This document shows, one piece after another, positions 1 to 9,528 of a DNA stretch of 36,379 nucleotides. Position 1 is the stretch's first letter; each line of letters starts with the position of its first letter. The notes beneath the pieces were generated by a model, which ran no database searches, was not told the DNA's origin, and was given only the letters and a program-made list of their open reading frames with translations. The translations under genes and the position numbers were made by a program. Source of the DNA: Phoronis australis (taxonomy: Eukaryota > Phoronida > Phoronidae); contig NMRA01000313.1 of assembly GCA_002633005.1 (NCBI GenBank), forward strand, positions 250,001-286,379, given 5' to 3'.

Positions 1-60
1 AACCATTGGTTATTTTAAAGCGGGATTGGACCCGCCTTTGGACATCGCAAAATAACTTTT

Positions 61-290
61 GTTTAGACCGTTTTCCGTCATAAAATAAGTCCAATTTTGT
101 TATTTACTCAGATGAGGAATGATTCCATGGCAATGGAAGAACTGGCAGTTCGGTAGTAATCAAAACCATGCTTGTCGTACAAAATGACACACCGTGACAA
201 GCCAACTTGTTGAGTCTGATCTCATGTATTAACAAACTTTCAGTTCTTCCGCAACCCACGAAACCCTAAATCTTGCAAGGAACAAGTTGA
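61..290 (+). repeat. Dispersed repeat family 1, copy 1
   Basis: This stretch shares ordered blocks with 6505-6690 and, more weakly, with 16480-16690: ACTCAGATGAG, then ACCATGCT or ACCATACT, then AAAATGACAC, then TGACAAGCCAACTTGTT. Spacing between blocks is similar in each copy, so this is one old interspersed element rather than chance. It has no coding capacity and no clear ends. The type of element is unknown. Confidence 0.55.
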
Positions 291-780
291 TACCAGATTT
301 AAATTAAAAGTTATTTTTGACGGAATGCGGGCTTCTTCATTAGTTGACGGAGACAAATAGTTTACCAAGAGTATAAATTTTCAAACAGTTCTTAATTTTC
401 TCAATTCAATCTGTGGAATTGCGTACAATTCCAACTTAAAAAGAAACGTAAGTGCTTACGCTGGATGCAGACTGCACATGAACTCGTACAGGCACAGTAG
501 GCGGAGGAGCATTAAGCGAGCTTACGTAGTCGACAAGAATCTTCACTTCCTTCCGCAAGACACAAGTACACTGTTTAAATGATGGAGAGCATACATGTAA
601 GTTCCAGTCATGTGTTTTTAAAATGATTCCCGCATAGATGCACGCATCTCGTTCCGGATAGCTATCGTTCGTACATGCAAAGGCTTTGCTTTTGTCTCCT
701 GGGATTCCCGGAGCGACCATACACATGTACTGGCCTTGGTAACTGAAAGTGAAAAAGCTGTGACATGCTAGTTATACACC

Positions 781-820
781 TGAGTGAAGCAATAAACACC
801 TGAGTGAAGCAATAAACACC
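781..820 (+). repeat. Exact 20-bp tandem duplication
   Basis: The 20-mer TGAGTGAAGCAATAAACACC occurs twice back to back at 781-800 and 801-820 without a mismatch. It is probably a recent slippage event and contains no coding sequence. Confidence 0.9.
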
Positions 821-955
821 TGTCACATATTTTCAAGACTAGACACAATTTCTAATAAAATATGAATAGTGTGTAATTTCAGCGCGGTATATAACATTCT
901 TTATACCACTATATTAGCCTCGAAAGGCAGATACAACCGTGTAATAACCCATAAA

Positions 956-977
956 GTTATCTCACTAGTGAGATAAC
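956..977. repeat. Perfect 22-bp palindrome
   Basis: GTTATCTCACT followed by AGTGAGATAAC is a perfect inverted repeat with no spacer. It lies 12 bases beyond the 3-prime end of the tRNA-like segment on the minus strand, so it may belong to the body of the same SINE. Confidence 0.85.
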
Positions 978-988
978 ATTTTGGCGGG

Positions 989-1060
989 AAACCGAGGCCG
1001 GATTCGAACCCGGGCCTCAAGCGTTTCGAGTGGCCGACTTTACCACTACACCACTCAGCG
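989..1060 (-). ncRNA. tRNA-derived segment, probable SINE head
   Basis: Read on the minus strand, it has a consensus RNA polymerase III A box (TGGTGTAGTGG, complement of 1043-1053) and a B box (GGTTCGAATCC, complement of 1000-1010), spaced as in a tRNA over 72 nt. The acceptor stem pairs at about six of seven positions including wobbles. The T stem has mismatches, and the anticodon stem does not pair: only the loop-closing pair forms, and position 33 is C instead of U. The fold therefore argues against a working tRNA and for the tRNA-like head of a SINE or an old tRNA pseudogene. The SINE body and tail are not delimited. Confidence 0.6.
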
Positions 1061-1660
1061 GCTGACGTCATCGAACGTGAACATAGAATACTTAAATGAG
1101 CACGCGCACCAATCGCATGTTCAGAAAAGGGCATTGCACCGACATGTATACGCTATGAAAAATAAAACGCATAATTTCCATAAAAACGATATTTTAATTC
1201 AGTGAAAATTTTCTCTCGTGTTCTCTCACTTGTAAATCACCGATCTCCAATTTGAATGCGGGTATCGTGTCGTCAGGATCCTTTGACTTGAGCATTATAC
1301 TCAGTTACTATTGGTAACCTACTTTAGCAGACGATATTTTCCCGGTCGAAGCTTAGCGTGGGAAAATGTGTAGTAAGCTATAATAGTTGCTAAACCTTGA
1401 TTTATATATTCACTTTCTTTCTATTTTGTTTAAAATTTTCAATTGGTTTTGAGTATAAGCTTTATTTGACGAAAATAGCTCGGCTTTTCTTAAAATGTCA
1501 CGACCTCCGACCCCGGGACTCTGACATAGAAAGTAGTTACAAAGCCGAGGCGAGTCGAGAAAGGTAGTAAGATCGATTCATTGCAATGTTTCTCGTTCAG
1601 TATGTGGTATAAATAGATTATTACATGTTCTCAGTCGTTATCCCCCTTATCTAGAGCCCT
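1061..1660. other. No feature recognised
   Basis: I see AT-rich sequence without a supported exon, RNA or clear repeat. Confidence 0.4.
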
Positions 1661-1731
1661 CGTGGATTTTGTAGAATTATCACCCTCGGGGCTAGCGCCC
1701 CTCGGTCGGTAATTCTCCAAAATCCACTCCG
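1661..1731. repeat. 71-bp imperfect palindrome (hairpin)
   Basis: The left arm reads CGTGGATTTTGTAGAATTA and then ACCCTCGGGG. The right arm is its near-complement, CCCCTCGGT, then TAATTCTCC and AAAATCCACTCCG, around a GCTAGCGC-like centre. Transcribed RNA would form a long hairpin with a few mismatches. Compact palindromes of this kind are often small non-autonomous DNA elements; no second copy was seen in the window. Confidence 0.75.
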
Positions 1732-2945
1732 TTCAGTTTTCTATCATAATTTAGGAGAGATTCAATTTTCTGATCAACGATCGCCCACTTGCCAGTTTGT
1801 GTTATTTTTGGGACATTGGTTCTCGAGCATGGGTTCCTACGCTCAGCCCTATCTACGAATTCTGACGTTCGTACTTGTATGTAACTTTGTATACTGTACG
1901 GCATTCGCCGTGAGCGTGTAGGCAGTGATACGAATGTCGCGTACATGTACGTGTACGACATCTCCCTTGTCGCACGAAAGTTGGAAAAAGGTTAGACAAG
2001 CTCTATTGTGAACATTTTACTCGAAATGTCGCGTCGAAACACTTGTCTGCACACTACTACAATTAGTCGTTTACGACGATCGTTACCGAAACCTTAAATG
2101 ACTATTCAGAGTGTGTAGACAGATCTTTACTCTGTCCGTTCGCTGATTTGTGATGTGATAGTAAAAGGGAGTTTGAAGCTCCTTGCAATGCACAGAATAT
2201 CAGAATAAATGCCCGAAGAGTGTTTCGACGACATTCACAAATGTATGCGACTTGCTGCGTGTAGTTTTATAGGTTGCAAGGCAAAAAAATTCCCGACAAA
2301 TTTCCACATAGTTGGCTAGTTTAATACGCAACTTATAAGAAGGCTCATCGCCAGCGAGTGAGTAACTTGTTACCTAAAACAAACAAATAAAATCATAAAC
2401 AGGCGTTGGTTTAGTGGTCACCCTACTCTTTATCAGTGATCTTTGATCTTTGACCTTAGAAATGACCTGTCGTTCACAGTTTATTGTACACCGGTTACAT
2501 TGTACCTAAGAGTAGACCTATAGCTTCACTGCGACGCCTTTGAACTTCGAATTAAAACTGTCGTCATAAGCTTTGCGGGAGTCATTTTCCGGCTTAAAAA
2601 CAAAATTAAAACTAAGACTACGCACCCTTTCATTCATTCTACAGAAAAATGATTGCGAAAACACTGTATCCAGCAGTTCCAAAAACCACGCCCTGCTTTA
2701 TTACACGATTATAACAAATAAGTGATATGGCTCTCAAGATTACCGTGATATGCCCTATCTTGAAAAAAGGTTGTAAGCGGTGACAGGTTCCCGAGAGAAC
2801 ACCCAGGCCGTTAGCAAATCTGAACATTGAGTCTAACTACCAGCCGTTTCGTTGATACGAATGACTGGTAGCAAAGCATAGTTCGAGGTTCCTAACATTT
2901 TTTGGATTTCTCTGTTTCAATTTTCGTGCTCCGAAAGCGAACACC
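1732..2945. other. No gene recognised
   Basis: About 1.2 kb without a coding region I can support. The short open frames on either strand have no domain or hydrophobic pattern and no paired splice sites. Confidence 0.4.
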
Positions 2946-3214
2946 TTAAAGGCGAAGGTAACCTTTTTTCATGTCAGTTTTAGCAAAAATAAGGTCCGTT
3001 GATTATGCCAGGCATATTTTTCACTTATTTACAGCTTTTCGTAATTTAATTAATTTCTCGTCCTCTACTCCGGAAGTGACGTTTTAGAAGGCAAGAATTT
3101 CGCGCCAATTTCTTTTCATACAGTCTGACTGTGAGAGCTGTCAAGTCAGTCATTGTTTTACCTCGGATGTGATAAGTTCGGTCTTCGTTTGCTTTTGTTT
3201 ACGAGTTAGTCAGC

Positions 3215-3418
3215 ATGCCGCACTGTTGCTATGTACCACGATGTACTCATTATCGTCTCAAGCGCGCTTTGGGTACCCTGCATCGCTTTCCGAAGGATGA
3301 CACACTTCGCCGTACTTGGCTAGCTCGTTCGTGTGAAGAACGCAGCGCTACCCGTTCACGCAACGTACAAAGCAGTGGCAAGCATTTTCAGCCGTCAGAT
3401 TACGACAGAGATATCTAA
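3215..3418 (+). pseudogene. THAP zinc-finger N-terminus, transposon-derived, broken
   Basis: The 67-residue ORF opens MPHCCYVPRC and continues with LHRFPKDD, TWLARSC and KHFQPSDYD. This is the THAP order: CxxxxC, the HxFP block, the invariant Trp, then CxxHF followed by a DY-type end. THAP is a C2CH DNA-binding finger found in P-element transposases and domesticated relatives. The third zinc ligand is lost: the CxxH pair reads SGKH. The ORF ends right after the domain and no transposase follows, so I call it a relic. It starts in the left arm of the foldback element. Confidence 0.7.
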
Positions 3419-3896
3419 GCTGAATTGATAAAGGTCCCTGCGAAACAACGCCTGAAGAAGGGTTCCATACCGTCGCTGTTGATTCCCGGCAGTGCCCCGT
3501 CGCCACCCCCGAGAAGAGCGTTTTTGAAACGAGAAGCCTCGCGAGCTGTGGCCACTATAAACAGTGACTGGAGGCACTTCATCTACTGTCACCCATGCCT
3601 CCGAACGTACACCATAGCGTGCAATTCCAGGAACTAGCACTGATTCCCCGTGTGCTGTTGTCTCTAGCCCAGAGCCTGAAAGCAGCCCTGCAGCGATGTT
3701 GAGTAATGGGAGTGAATACAGGCCCAGTTTGGCACCAAGTGAAAAGGACAGTTCGTCATCCAATGAACAGATCAGTGAGCCTAAGTTTGATAAGTTTATT
3801 GTGGACTTGTATTGGAGCTATTTAGTGTGTCACGAGGGAGTCGCACGGCGAGATGTAAGCAGTTTGGGTGCTCAAGTCACCATCCACTGGAAGTGT

Positions 3897-3962
3897 GTCA
3901 CGGACACTCGGGCAAGTGAGACGATACTGAGTACTTCTCGGTAGGCAGCAACAGCGTGGCAT
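3897..3962 (-). pseudogene. Mirror copy of the THAP start in the right arm
   Basis: From an ATG at 3962 on the minus strand the reading is MPRCCCLPRSTQYRL, matching MPHCCYVPRCTHYRL of the left arm. Similarity fades after about 20 codons, so only the start of the domain is present. It shows that the inverted arms were made by duplicating the 5-prime end of a THAP gene. Confidence 0.65.
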
Positions 3963-4219
3963 GTTGACCGTGACTCGTAAACCGAACTTATCACAACCGA
4001 GGTAGAACAATGACAATGACTCGACTGCTCTCACAGTCAGACTGTATGAAAAGAAATTGGCGCGAAATTCTTGCCTCCCAAAACGTCACTTCCGGAGTAG
4101 ACGACGAGTAATTATTTAAATTACGAAAAGCTGTAAATAAGTGAAAAATATGTCTGGGATAATCAACGAACCCTATTTTTGCTAAAAATGACATCCAAAA
4201 AGGTTGCCTTCACCTTTAA

Positions 4220-5689
4220 AGTTGCCGAAAACCTTGTTTCACTGTCATTTTCATTGGCTTTGAATTGTTTGGAAGTGAAACCTGAGGCACGATTTTGCAG
4301 CGTTCTTGGATTTTCTCATTCGATTGGTAATGTGTCAGACTTTTCTGACGACACCAACTAATCTTTTGCGATTATTGGTGGAGACCTTGGGAATTTTTTG
4401 TACTCAGATCAAAGATCATGATTCGGTTCAGTTTGTAAGATACGAATACTTGAAATAATTTAAACTTTAACCGTCTTATTAAGCAAACTGGATTACAGCA
4501 ACTGTAAGATCTAAGTACAGTATGTTTGCCTTCCCAATTTACGAGTTTGCACATCCTATCTTCATGATCTAGCAATTCCTTTGATCTCAGCTCCCCAATA
4601 ACATTCCACGAGGGTCTTTAGAAAAATATCCCAAGTTCAAAAGACGTAGCTTGTAGGTAAAATGGCTAATGTATGCATAGATGAAACATCAAAAAATTTT
4701 TAATGAAAGGTTTCATGCTTAAAATATTGTAAAGCTGCCTTCTGCTGAAATAGGCCTACCACTATAAAACTGATCGCAGCGTGTTCTTTATCTGATTCCT
4801 GAGCTAAGAAAGAAGTGCTCCTCACGTAGAATGACCACGGGTCAAATCTAGGTCATGAGTTTATTGTTCAACAATAACGAGTTGTCATTTTTCCAAGACC
4901 TGAGTAAGGAACAATCCGCGACAAGTTTTATAGGGGTAAGTGGCTTACCTGAAAAGTTACTTTTTACAGACGGCAAGTGTATAGCAGCTTTAATTTTTTT
5001 ATTGTTTAAGGAAATTTATGGTCCGTAGCTTTAACTTTTCATTCGCGTGTTTTAAGGTCATGCACGGGGAGAGTGATTTTGCTAAAATCCAGTGCCTGGT
5101 TGCGTGAAACAGTCCCAAATAAGGACTCGACAAAGTTCCCTAAAATACTTGCATATTTGTGGGCTTGTGAAAACACACATTCCCCTTTCTTATGCTCGTT
5201 GGGTCCCATTACTAAGTCACTTTTTGGTTTTGATACAAATCGAGAGTGAACTCAACGATGAATTCTCAGCATTATTGAAAATAAGTAGGGATACTTTCAT
5301 GCAAAGCCCCAAATTTAAGTACTAAGTCCCTAATAATTTTGGTTGAATCAAGGGTTCAGTTTTTAGTTATATTATCAGAAAATGTCACCAGTCTAAGAGG
5401 AGTTCCTAATAAAGATAAGATGATAAAAAAATGTTACATTTTTGAGTAAGTGACGAAACAAATACGCAAAAGTTTCAGAGAACGTAATTGAGTCCCTATT
5501 TGTTACCGTTTCGTGCAACCGGCACAGGACAACAGGTACCGATAAGTAACGTCTCAATCAAAATGTCGTCTTCGCTAGAATACGAAATGCCAGCAAATGT
5601 ACGTGAAAAGTACACAGAGCTTTAAAGTGTTATTGAAGGCTGTACAAAAGATGGATTTTTGAATACATGATGTATTTTTGTGTAACCAG
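4220..5689. other. Upstream of the mucin repeat exon; no exon recognised
   Basis: I looked here for a signal-peptide exon ending in phase 1, which the next exon requires, and found none I can defend. The frame from 4179 has a mildly hydrophobic stretch and a GTAATG donor, but it begins inside the transposon arm and is rejected. The rest is AT-rich with no clear repeat. Confidence 0.4.
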
Positions 5690-6393
5690 GTGCGACACAT
5701 TTCACCAGTTCACCATCAAACTCATCTACAAATGAGACACAACAACCAGCTATAAGTAAAATGCAGTCTGAATCAACTGCAACTGGAGTTCCTGCACCAT
5801 CGCCAACTGCATCGTCTGAATCAACTACAACTAGATTTCCTATTCCATCGCGAATTACATCGCCTGAATCAATTACAACTGGAGTTCCTGCACCATCGCC
5901 AACTACATCGTCTGAATCAACTTCAACTAGATTTCCTATTCCATCGCGAATTACATCGCCTGAATCAACTACAACTGGAGCTCCTGCACCATCGCCAACT
6001 ACATCGTCTGAATCAACTACAACTGGAGCTCCTGCACCATCGCCAACTACATCGTCTGAATCAACTACAACTAGATTTCCTATTCCACCGCGAATTACAT
6101 CGTCTGAATCAATTACAACTGGAGCTCCTGTACCATCGCCAACTACATCGTCTGAATCAACTACAACTGGAGCTCCTGTACCATCGCCAACTACATCGTC
6201 TAAATCAACTACAACTGGAGCTCCTACACCATCGCCAACAGGTGATGTACAAACTGAGGAAGCAACCTCTCTTCCTTCTCAGACTAGCACAGAGACAACT
6301 CCATCAGCTGTCACTACGTCCACGACGACACTTTCTCCCGAAGTATCTAAGAATACAGTCGAAGTTAGCTTGGTCGACATTAAAAATGCACAG
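5690..6393 (+). CDS. Membrane mucin, exon with Ser/Thr/Pro repeats
   Basis: This is the extracellular stalk of a probable single-pass membrane mucin. The acceptor is TTTTGTGTAACCAG before 5690, entered in phase 1. The donor is CAG/GTATTT after 6393, leaving phase 0. The frame reads through a Ser/Thr/Pro/Asn-rich lead, ten 16-residue repeats, a Thr/Ser spacer and NTVEVSLVDIKNAQ. Ser and Thr dominate, as in O-glycosylated mucin domains. The last dozen residues resemble the first strand of a SEA domain, which the next exon continues. No signal peptide is included; the ATG at 5761 lies inside the exon and is unlikely to be the true start. An intron-retained reading stops at 6411-6413. Confidence is high for coding and moderate for the family. 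Confidence 0.85.
5767..6243 (+). repeat. Ten 48-bp mucin repeats of two types
   Basis: Ten tandem units of 48 bp (16 residues) share SESTTT. Type A then reads GAPAPSPTTS or GVPAPSPTTS; type B reads RFPIPSRITS. The order is A B A B A A B A A A. Length is kept in whole codons and most differences are single bases, which fits unequal exchange within a coding repeat. Copy number is likely to vary between individuals. Confidence 0.9.
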
Positions 6394-6504
6394 GTATTTT
6401 TTGATCCAGGCTAGTGTGTATGTGGTTAAAGCAAGGCTTGAATTGATATGACAGAGCTGAAGCAGCATAAACTCACTTTCTTTCAAACTGATTTTTTATT
6501 TAGA

Positions 6505-6690
6505 CCGCAAACCCCTTGGAAATTGGTCTCAACTTCTTCCTAACTCAGATGAGAAGTGTTTTGTTCTTGAAAAGAAATGACAGTTCTTAGGAGCTTGCGA
6601 TAGGTCATCTGCTCGAGACCATACTTGGTGAATAAAATGACACGTTTTGACAAGTTAGCTTGTTTCATGCAACAAGAAACTGTCAACTTT
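6505..6690 (+). repeat. Dispersed repeat family 1, copy 2
   Basis: It shares TTAGACCG, ACTCAGATGAGAAG, GAGACCATACTTG, AAAATGACAC and TGACAAGTTAGCTTGTT with 61-290 in the same order. It lies in the mucin intron and has no coding content. Confidence 0.55.
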
Positions 6691-7693
6691 ATCCAAGCTC
6701 AGAAATTTCATTTGCTTTTGAGCAAAGAACAATTTTAGACCAGTTTCTTAATGGTAATTAAGTTGTCTTGATCAATGGCTGTTTTTGTCACTGAAAAAGG
6801 GTTTGTAACCGTTTTAATTTTAAAGAATTGGATAACATGCGCGCACCCAGGCGACCGGGCTCCGGGGGCTCGAACGAGCGCCCCCTCCCCCATTTGGCGA
6901 AGTGAGCAAAAAGGTCCGCCTCTAAGAAACAAAAAAAAACCGAGAAAATGTGACAAAACTCCCCTAACAAGCACAAACGCGCAATTCACAGTGGTGGCCT
7001 TTTTTTAGTCTGCCTGCCTTTTTGTTACTAAAAGGTCCAAAACGGCAAGAATTCGAGCCTCTCCCTTATATTGAACTCAAGGCTGATTGTGAACATACAA
7101 TTTGTAATATAAGACTGCATAGCATACATGTAACACCGGTGTGATTTCAAAGATCTTTTCAAAAACTTTTAGTTAGTCCATGCTCGAGAGAACACCTAAC
7201 AAGCTCAGGAAGCACACCGGGATCACGATCACAACCGGGTCGAGACTATATATAATAGGCTACCCCGTCCTTGCCAAGTTTCACTAAATGTACACAAGTT
7301 TAATACTTTATGCTTGGAAGTTTCACCTTATTAGCAGATGTTCACAGTAATGAACCGTTGGAGTAGTGAATCTTGGGTGTAATGACATGTAACCCCTGCC
7401 AAAATCTACCCTGTCTGAAAATAATGTTAGTCGAAAACGGTAAACGTTTAATTCTTTAAGTGTATTTGGTCAATACACACACGACATCAAACAAAAGTGC
7501 TTTAATTAGTTAATCACAAAATCACAAAGTCCAAAGAATGCCCTCAAAAGAATAAATCACATGTACGTACTTTATGTTTCAAGTTTGCGGAGGCTGAATT
7601 TAAAACAGCCGTGGCCAAGTATGCGGAAACTTACTGTCAGCAAGAGAAGGGTCGCTGTGGAAGCAATAATGTGAGGTAAGTAGCAAGGTTTTT

Positions 7694-7733
7694 GTATTGT
7701 ATTGTATTGTATTGTATTGTATTGTATTGTATT
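7694..7733 (+). repeat. (GTATT)8 microsatellite
   Basis: Eight exact copies of a five-base unit. It opens artificial frames on the minus strand (Tyr-Asn-Thr-Ile-Gln repeats), which are not genes. Confidence 0.95.
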
Positions 7734-8146
7734 CTGTTGTAATTTTGATGTGAAACGTGATCCCAACAGATCGAATTGGCCTTTTTAGTAGACATGGATA
7801 CGTTACATTTGCAGTGAATTGTGGGCAATAGGTCACTCGCGGCAGATAAGGACAAATACATAAAATAGTAGGTGTTCACTTGCTTTCAAATTTTCCTCCA
7901 TAAATAAAGTTTACTATGATTAATATTATCATGAAGTTGCATCAAAAATGCCTCAACTATTTATATGCAAATTGAGGCCAAGTTGCTAACATCTTATTCC
8001 CAAACGTAGGACTAAAACAATGCCAGAGATGCCCTAAAAATGCAATCAGCAAACACAATCTGGGGCATGTTCACCGTTGTCTAGCACTTCAGAGAATGTT
8101 GGTGAATATTCGAACTATACACACACTGCACTGCAACAATATACTC

Positions 8147-8267
8147 GCTGGTCACACTTCTTCGTGACACAACACTTGAAGGCAATATCTTCTATCCACG
8201 ATTCCTCTTGCTGGTCATGGTACCTCGTGACGCAACACGTATAGGCAGTATCTTACTACCCACGATG
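8147..8267 (+). repeat. Diverged tandem duplication, about 60 bp each
   Basis: Two neighbouring segments starting at about 8147 and 8210 align along their length: GCTGGTCA, then CGTGACACAACAC or CGTGACGCAACAC, then AGGCAATATCTT or AGGCAGTATCTT, then CCCACGAT or TCCACGAT. The divergence indicates an old duplication. Confidence 0.7.
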
Positions 8268-9174
8268 CAAGTGAGAAACTCTTAGTTAACTTCCTGTCCG
8301 TTAACCCTTGCCCTTGCCAAGATCCTCTTTAGAATCTTCCGCGAGATGGCTCCGTTGTACAATTTTTTCTGTACACTGTAGTGCGTCTTTTAGCTTTGAA
8401 TAGCTCATCTGAATATCCACTTAATTCCAGCCCAAATTATAATCTACTTATTTAGCGATTGGCTAATAAAATCCACATGATCTTATCTAATCATATCATT
8501 GGCTGTTACGATTTGCTCTCAGAAATTTCTAGAATATCTGGAATGCTTTGACCCCAGAACCAAAGTAGTAAACACCATCTGAAAATAGATTTAGACATTA
8601 AAATACATGTCACCAAATTTGATCCCATGATTTAAAAGTACATACGCACAAATTTTTGGCAACTTAAAATGGATCTACCTGTGCTGATTACTCAATCAAT
8701 ATTTAACCTGACGCAGCAGCTATGCTATCGGTCGTTTTAAATGTTTGGTGTTTTCTTGTGGTGACGTAACATGGCACCATGCTCTACTCTATTTGTCATT
8801 TGAAATGCTGGCGTTCGAGGGTTTGAATCGTGTGTTCTTGTGTTGCATAAGTATTGCTCGTACTATCTGGATAGTCCAGTACAATAAAAATATTAACCTG
8901 ATCGAGAAAGACTTTAACATCTTACATCGTGTTTTATGGAAGGATTTTGCCCGTAAAAAGTGTGCAATATTCTTAAACAGTATTATGGCATATTATTCAG
9001 TTCTAAACAACGTGTTGTGAATGGTAATAATAATGAATGTACACATTCTGTCCTAAAAATGAAATAGACGACTCATCATCGTAAAACTAGTCTTACTACG
9101 ATTAGAAGGGACCTCTTTGCTTTGGGAGACCTGGCAGTTCGTCATTCCGTGAGACCATGCTCAGCGCATCTTAG

Positions 9175-9324
9175 TTCGCAGGCTTAAGTCAAAGTATTGA
9201 CCCTGGTTCCAGAACTGTCCGTTCTCTCCAAGACCAAATCTCTTTTAATCTGACTAAGGACCAATTTGAAATGGGACAAGTGGTCCAAGTCGAATTTTTC
9301 AGAGAAGATGAGATCATTGCAGCT
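9175..9324 (+). CDS. Membrane mucin, SEA-domain exon part 1
   Basis: After the phase-0 acceptor CATCTTAG the frame is open from TTC 9175 to a TAG at 9370. It starts FAGLSQSIDPGSRTVRSLQ and continues with NLTKDQFEMG and VVQVEFFREDEIIAA. Joined to the previous exon, it gives the order of a SEA domain: strand (VEVSLVDIKN), two helices, then a beta hairpin (VQVEFFREDEIIAAVNVT). The autoproteolytic GSVVV motif of MUC1 is not present; the turn reads EDEIIA. The 3-prime end is uncertain: GTAAAT at 9325 and GTAATC at 9337 are both phase-0 donors. A weaker one at 9280 would drop the hairpin. Confidence 0.65.
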
Positions 9325-9372
9325 GTAAATGTTACTGTAATCATTATGTTGACGCTTGCACTTAATTGTTAG
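9325..9372 (+). other. Candidate 48-nt mini-intron, or an in-frame stop
   Basis: The blocks on either side are in the same frame and separated by a single TAG at 9370-9372. Removing GTAAAT...TTGTTAG (48 nt) restores an open frame, as does the 36-nt alternative from 9337. Both are very short for an animal intron. Other phase-compatible acceptors lie at 9405 and 9438, giving introns of 69 to 114 nt. If none is used, the gene is truncated here. Confidence 0.4.
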
Positions 9373-9528
9373 ATGCCCGTATATTTTAGTCCCGATGATG
9401 TCCAGATCCTCAGTTACAACACCACCAGTGGCATTCTCAAGTTGTATATTAGTGGTCTCACCAGAGAGCAAGTCATCCAAGTGATAGATGCAAACGCTGA
9501 GCAACTTAAGTCTGAACTCGGATATCAG
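9373..9528 (+). CDS. Membrane mucin, SEA-domain exon part 2
   Basis: Fifty-two codons ending at a good phase-0 donor (CAG/GTAGGG after 9528). The end, GLTREQVIQVIDANAEQLKS, is an amphipathic helix followed by ELGYQ. With VTLV of the next exon it fits the last helix and strand of a SEA domain just before the membrane. The first half, VQILSYNTTSGILKLYIS, is itself a hairpin-like segment, so with part 1 there is one hairpin more than a SEA domain needs. The true exon may begin at 9406 or 9439. Two NxT/S sites are visible in parts 1 and 2. The minus-strand frame over 9184-9567 is a shadow of this exon pair. Confidence 0.65.

Larger units (their letters stand above)
1..955. other. Intergenic, no gene recognised
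   Basis: I see no convincing exon on either strand. The stretch holds one copy of a dispersed repeat (61-290) and an exact 20-bp tandem duplication (781-820). The open frames here have no recognisable domain and no good splice-site pair. A 5-prime exon of the mucin gene could lie here or upstream of the window; I could not identify one. Confidence 0.5.
2946..4219. mobile_element. Foldback DNA transposon with THAP-bearing arms
   Basis: About 300-320 bp at the left end (2946 to about 3265) is repeated inverted at the right end (about 3915 to 4219). Matching blocks run TTAAAGG, GTAACCTTTTT, TTTTAGCAAAAATA, CATATTTTTCACTTATTTAC, GTGACGTTTT and CAATTTCTTTTCATACAGTC. Arm identity is well below 100 percent, so the insertion is old. 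Each arm continues inward into the start of a THAP-domain ORF, so both ends derive from the same 5-prime end. The middle, about 650 bp, is unrelated to the arms. THAP N-termini are typical of P-element-like transposases; no transposase catalytic domain is visible, so this would be non-autonomous. No certain target-site duplication was found. Confidence 0.75.
6394..9174 (+). other. Mucin gene intron, repeat-filled
   Basis: A 2.8-kb intron between the phase-0 donor at 6394 and the TAG acceptor at 9172-9174. It contains dispersed repeat family 1 (6505-6690), a GC-rich block (6838-6900) resembling 18288-18340, an ATTGT microsatellite (7694-7733) and a diverged tandem duplication (8147-8267). I see no further exon. 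Confidence 0.6.

Noticed and set aside
989-1060. A functional tRNA gene with anticodon GAA
   Set aside because: The anticodon stem has almost no pairing and position 33 is not U. Only the polymerase III boxes are intact.
4179-4361. Possible signal-peptide exon for the mucin
   Set aside because: The frame starts inside the transposon arm, the hydrophobic part is not N-terminal and the phase at the GTAATG donor does not clearly fit the phase-1 entry of the next exon.
7572-7879. Three minus-strand frames with Tyr-Asn-Thr-Ile-Gln runs
   Set aside because: They are produced by the ATTGT microsatellite.
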